DNA from: Sphingomonadaceae bacterium
GTDB taxonomy: Bacteria; Pseudomonadota; Alphaproteobacteria; Sphingomonadales; Sphingomonadaceae
Assembly: GCA_013821585.1 (NCBI GenBank)
Contig: JACDGO010000154.1
Coordinates: forward strand, 1-5,671
DNA: 5,671 bases
Reading direction: 5' to 3'
The notes under the pieces were generated by a model. The model was not told the DNA's origin, searched no databases, and was given only the letters and a program-made list of their open reading frames with translations. Positions 3,911 to 5,671 of this stretch are shown piece after piece. A program made the translations under genes and the position numbers. The first letter of the stretch is position 1, and every line of letters starts with the position of its first letter.

Positions 3911-5671
3911 ACCCAAAGAGTGCGCGGCGATGCGCGCTCGACGACGCCCGTCGCCGACCGCGCCGCCTCAACTCGCGCATTGCCGATGTTTTCGCCGCGG
4001 AGCGCAAGCGTCACACCCCGGCCAAGCGGCAGCCGGGCGACCGCGTCGAAGGTCAGCGCGTCGCCGAGCAGCCGCGTGTTCTGATCGTCGTCGAACTGCG
4101 CGCCCGTGTAGCGCGCGGTCAGCGACAGCCCGCGCCAGCCGAGCGTCGCCGACGCCGACTCGCGCGGCACCTCGGCGGGGCACAGCCCGTCGAGTTGCGC
4201 CGCTTCGCCCGACGCGCGCACCCGCGCATCGGTCAGCGTCCATGACAGCACGCCGCGCCAGTCGCCGCGTCGCAGGCTCGCGTCGACCTCGATCCCCTTC
4301 GCGTCGAGCGCATCGAGGTTGCGTCGCTCGCGCAGCACCGCAGTGGGCGTGCTCGACAGCGTGACGTTGACGATCGCATGGCTCAGTCGGTTGGCGAAGG
4401 CGGTAGCGGCGATGCGCACGCCGCGCGCCGGCCGCCACGCCGCGCCCGCCTCGATCCCGCGCGAGCCCTCGGGCTTGAGCGCGGCGTTCGCGCTCGTCGT
4501 TTCGTTACCGACACGAAAAGGGCGATAGAGTTCGTTGAGCGTCGGCAGCCGCCAGCCGACATAGTCCGCCGCATGCAAGTCGAAGCCCGGCGCAGCCGTC
4601 CAGGCCGCGCCGATCCGGCCCGTCGCCTCCCAGCCGCCGCGATCCGGAAAGACCGTGCTCGTCAGCGGCGCGCCGGTAATGCGCCGCTCCTCGAGGTGGC
4701 CGCCCGTCAGCCGCCAACGGTCGACTCGCCCGCCGCCGGTCAGCGTCAGCGCGCCCATCGCGCGCGTCGCCTCGACGAAACCGCCGAAGATGTCGCTGCT
4801 CCCGCCTGCTTGGCGGATGCGCGTCGGCGCGCCAGCGACATAGGAGAATTTCTCGTTCGAAACGCCGCTCGCGCGGCGCCATTCGCCGCCCAGGCGAAGC
4901 TCGATCCCCGGCACGGCGGGCCGCGCCTCGAAACGCGCCCCGATTCCGGTCGCGGGCGTGTTGTATTGATCGAGTGTCTGCGTCGCGGCACTGCGCGCTA
5001 TGTCGACGCTGGCGAACTGGCTGGCGAACTTGCGTAGCTGAACGTAACCGAGCGCGGTGAAGCGGGCCGCGACATAGCGCAGGCTCGCGTCGCCGCCGGT
5101 TGTAGAATTAGCGCTAAAGTCGGTGCCGCGTGTCCTCTCATCGTCGAAGAGCACCATCGCCGCCTGCAATTCACCGCTTCCCGCGGGCACGACCGCGCGC
5201 AGCGCGAGGCTCCCCTGCGCATAGCGCGCGCCGCGATCCGCCGGCCCCTGCTGTTCGGGCACGGTCGGGACGAACCCGTCGCCCCGCGCATATCCGCCCG
5301 AGATCAACGCGAAACCGCCGCCGGGACGTGCGGAAGCCAGCACGCGCGCTTCATAAGCGTCGCGGCTCCCCACCGCCGCCGCGCCCCCGAACCCGGGTGC
5401 GTCGCGCACACCGACGCTTTCGAATTCGATCGTGCCGGAAAGCGCGCCCGATCCCTCGACGCCGCTGCCGCCGCCGCGCGTCACGCGCACGCGGCCGATG
5501 CGCTCGGGCAGATAGATCGGCCAGTTGAGATAGCCCGCGAACGGATCGCCTTGCGGCACGCCGTCGAGCAGAACCAGCGCGCGGCTCGCCGCGTTGCCGC
5601 CAAGCCCGCGCAACGTCACGCCCTGGCTCGTCGGGCTCGCCGAGCGCGCGTCGCTGCGCCGGAATTCCTGC
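3889..5671 (-). CDS. TonB-dependent outer-membrane receptor (5' end outside window)
   Basis: An outer-membrane beta-barrel transporter that imports a ligand using energy from TonB-ExbB-ExbD. The frame stays open from 5671 down to the TGA at 3891-3889, giving 593 complete codons. The GTG at 5619 is not the start: the 17 codons before it read as plug domain (FRRSDARSASPTSQGVTLRG). The plug continues through GLGGNAASRALVLLDGVPQ, a DPFAGYLNWP segment, and ERIGRVRVTRGGGSGVEGSGAL with GTIEFESV. The remaining roughly 510 residues are barrel strands and loops, with the typical late motifs GWRLPTLNELYRPFRVGNE and LRGENIGNARVE. The signal peptide, TonB box and start of the plug lie outside the window. 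The ligand cannot be told: no neighbouring siderophore, cobalamin or sugar gene is present. The protein ends in LWVELRSGR, without the usual terminal aromatic residue. Confidence 0.94.
   Translation of the reverse strand, partial: QEFRRSDARSASPTSQGVTLRGLGGNAASRALVLLDGVPQGDPFAGYLNWPIYLPERIGRVRVTRGGGSGVEGSGALSGTIEFESVGVRDAPGFGGAAAVGSRDAYEARVLASARPGGGFALISGGYARGDGFVPTVPEQQGPADRGARYAQGSLALRAVVPAGSGELQAAMVLFDDERTRGTDFSANSTTGGDASLRYVAARFTALGYVQLRKFASQFASVDIARSAATQTLDQYNTPATGIGARFEARPAVPGIELRLGGEWRRASGVSNEKFSYVAGAPTRIRQAGGSSDIFGGFVEATRAMGALTLTGGGRVDRWRLTGGHLEERRITGAPLTSTVFPDRGGWEATGRIGAAWTAAPGFDLHAADYVGWRLPTLNELYRPFRVGNETTSANAALKPEGSRGIEAGAAWRPARGVRIAATAFANRLSHAIVNVTLSSTPTAVLRERRNLDALDAKGIEVDASLRRGDWRGVLSWTLTDARVRASGEAAQLDGLCPAEVPRESASATLGWRGLSLTARYTGAQFDDDQNTRLLGDALTFDAVARLPLGRGVTLALRGENIGNARVEAARSATGVVERASPRTLWVELRSGR

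Noticed and set aside
5100..5125. Locally lower GC in the receptor gene, considered as a sign of insertion or a promoter
   Set aside because: The reading frame is uninterrupted and the stretch encodes a loop (DFSANSTT) between barrel strands. No repeats flank it.

Overview
The window comes from a GC-rich bacterial chromosome. Protein character points to an alphaproteobacterium of the sphingomonad group (Sphingomonas, Sphingopyxis or relatives). The evidence is a homoserine dehydrogenase, an isopenicillin-N-synthase-like oxygenase, a TonB-dependent receptor and several small proteins that all resemble sphingomonad families. The genus call is inference from remembered family resemblance, not from a search.

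Layout, left to right. (1) Positions 1-309, + strand: the C-terminal part of a Cys-containing hypothetical protein that enters from outside the window. (2) Positions 321-2570, - strand: a two-gene unit, an Fe(II)/2-oxoglutarate-type oxygenase followed 12 bases later by homoserine dehydrogenase (hom). It converges on gene 1 with an 11-base gap. (3) Positions 2571-2661: a compact 91-base divergent promoter region. (4) Positions 2662-2922, + strand: a very acidic 86-residue protein. (5) Positions 2948-3388, - strand: a 146-residue exported protein, convergent with the acidic gene, with hairpins around both stop codons. (6) Positions 3389-3538: a 150-base intergenic region, the longest in the window, holding a likely terminator and a leader hairpin. 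(7) Positions 3539-3856, - strand: a DUF3597 protein. (8) Positions 3889-5671, - strand: a TonB-dependent outer-membrane receptor whose N-terminus lies beyond the right edge. No stretch over 300 bases lacks a gene. I saw no tRNA, rRNA, insertion sequence, CRISPR array or phage gene.

Most genes are ordinary metabolism or envelope functions. The most interesting signal is regulatory. Two small-protein genes (DUF3597 and the acidic protein) each have, at the right distance from the start codon, a motif resembling the alphaproteobacterial general-stress sigma factor EcfG promoter (GGAAC, about 17 bases, CGTT). The DUF3597 copy is a full match and lies across the last codons and stop of the receptor gene. 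The oxygenase gene has a housekeeping-type promoter placed so that its mRNA would start at or next to the ATG (leaderless). I found no evidence of a new multi-gene system such as a defence island or biosynthetic cluster.
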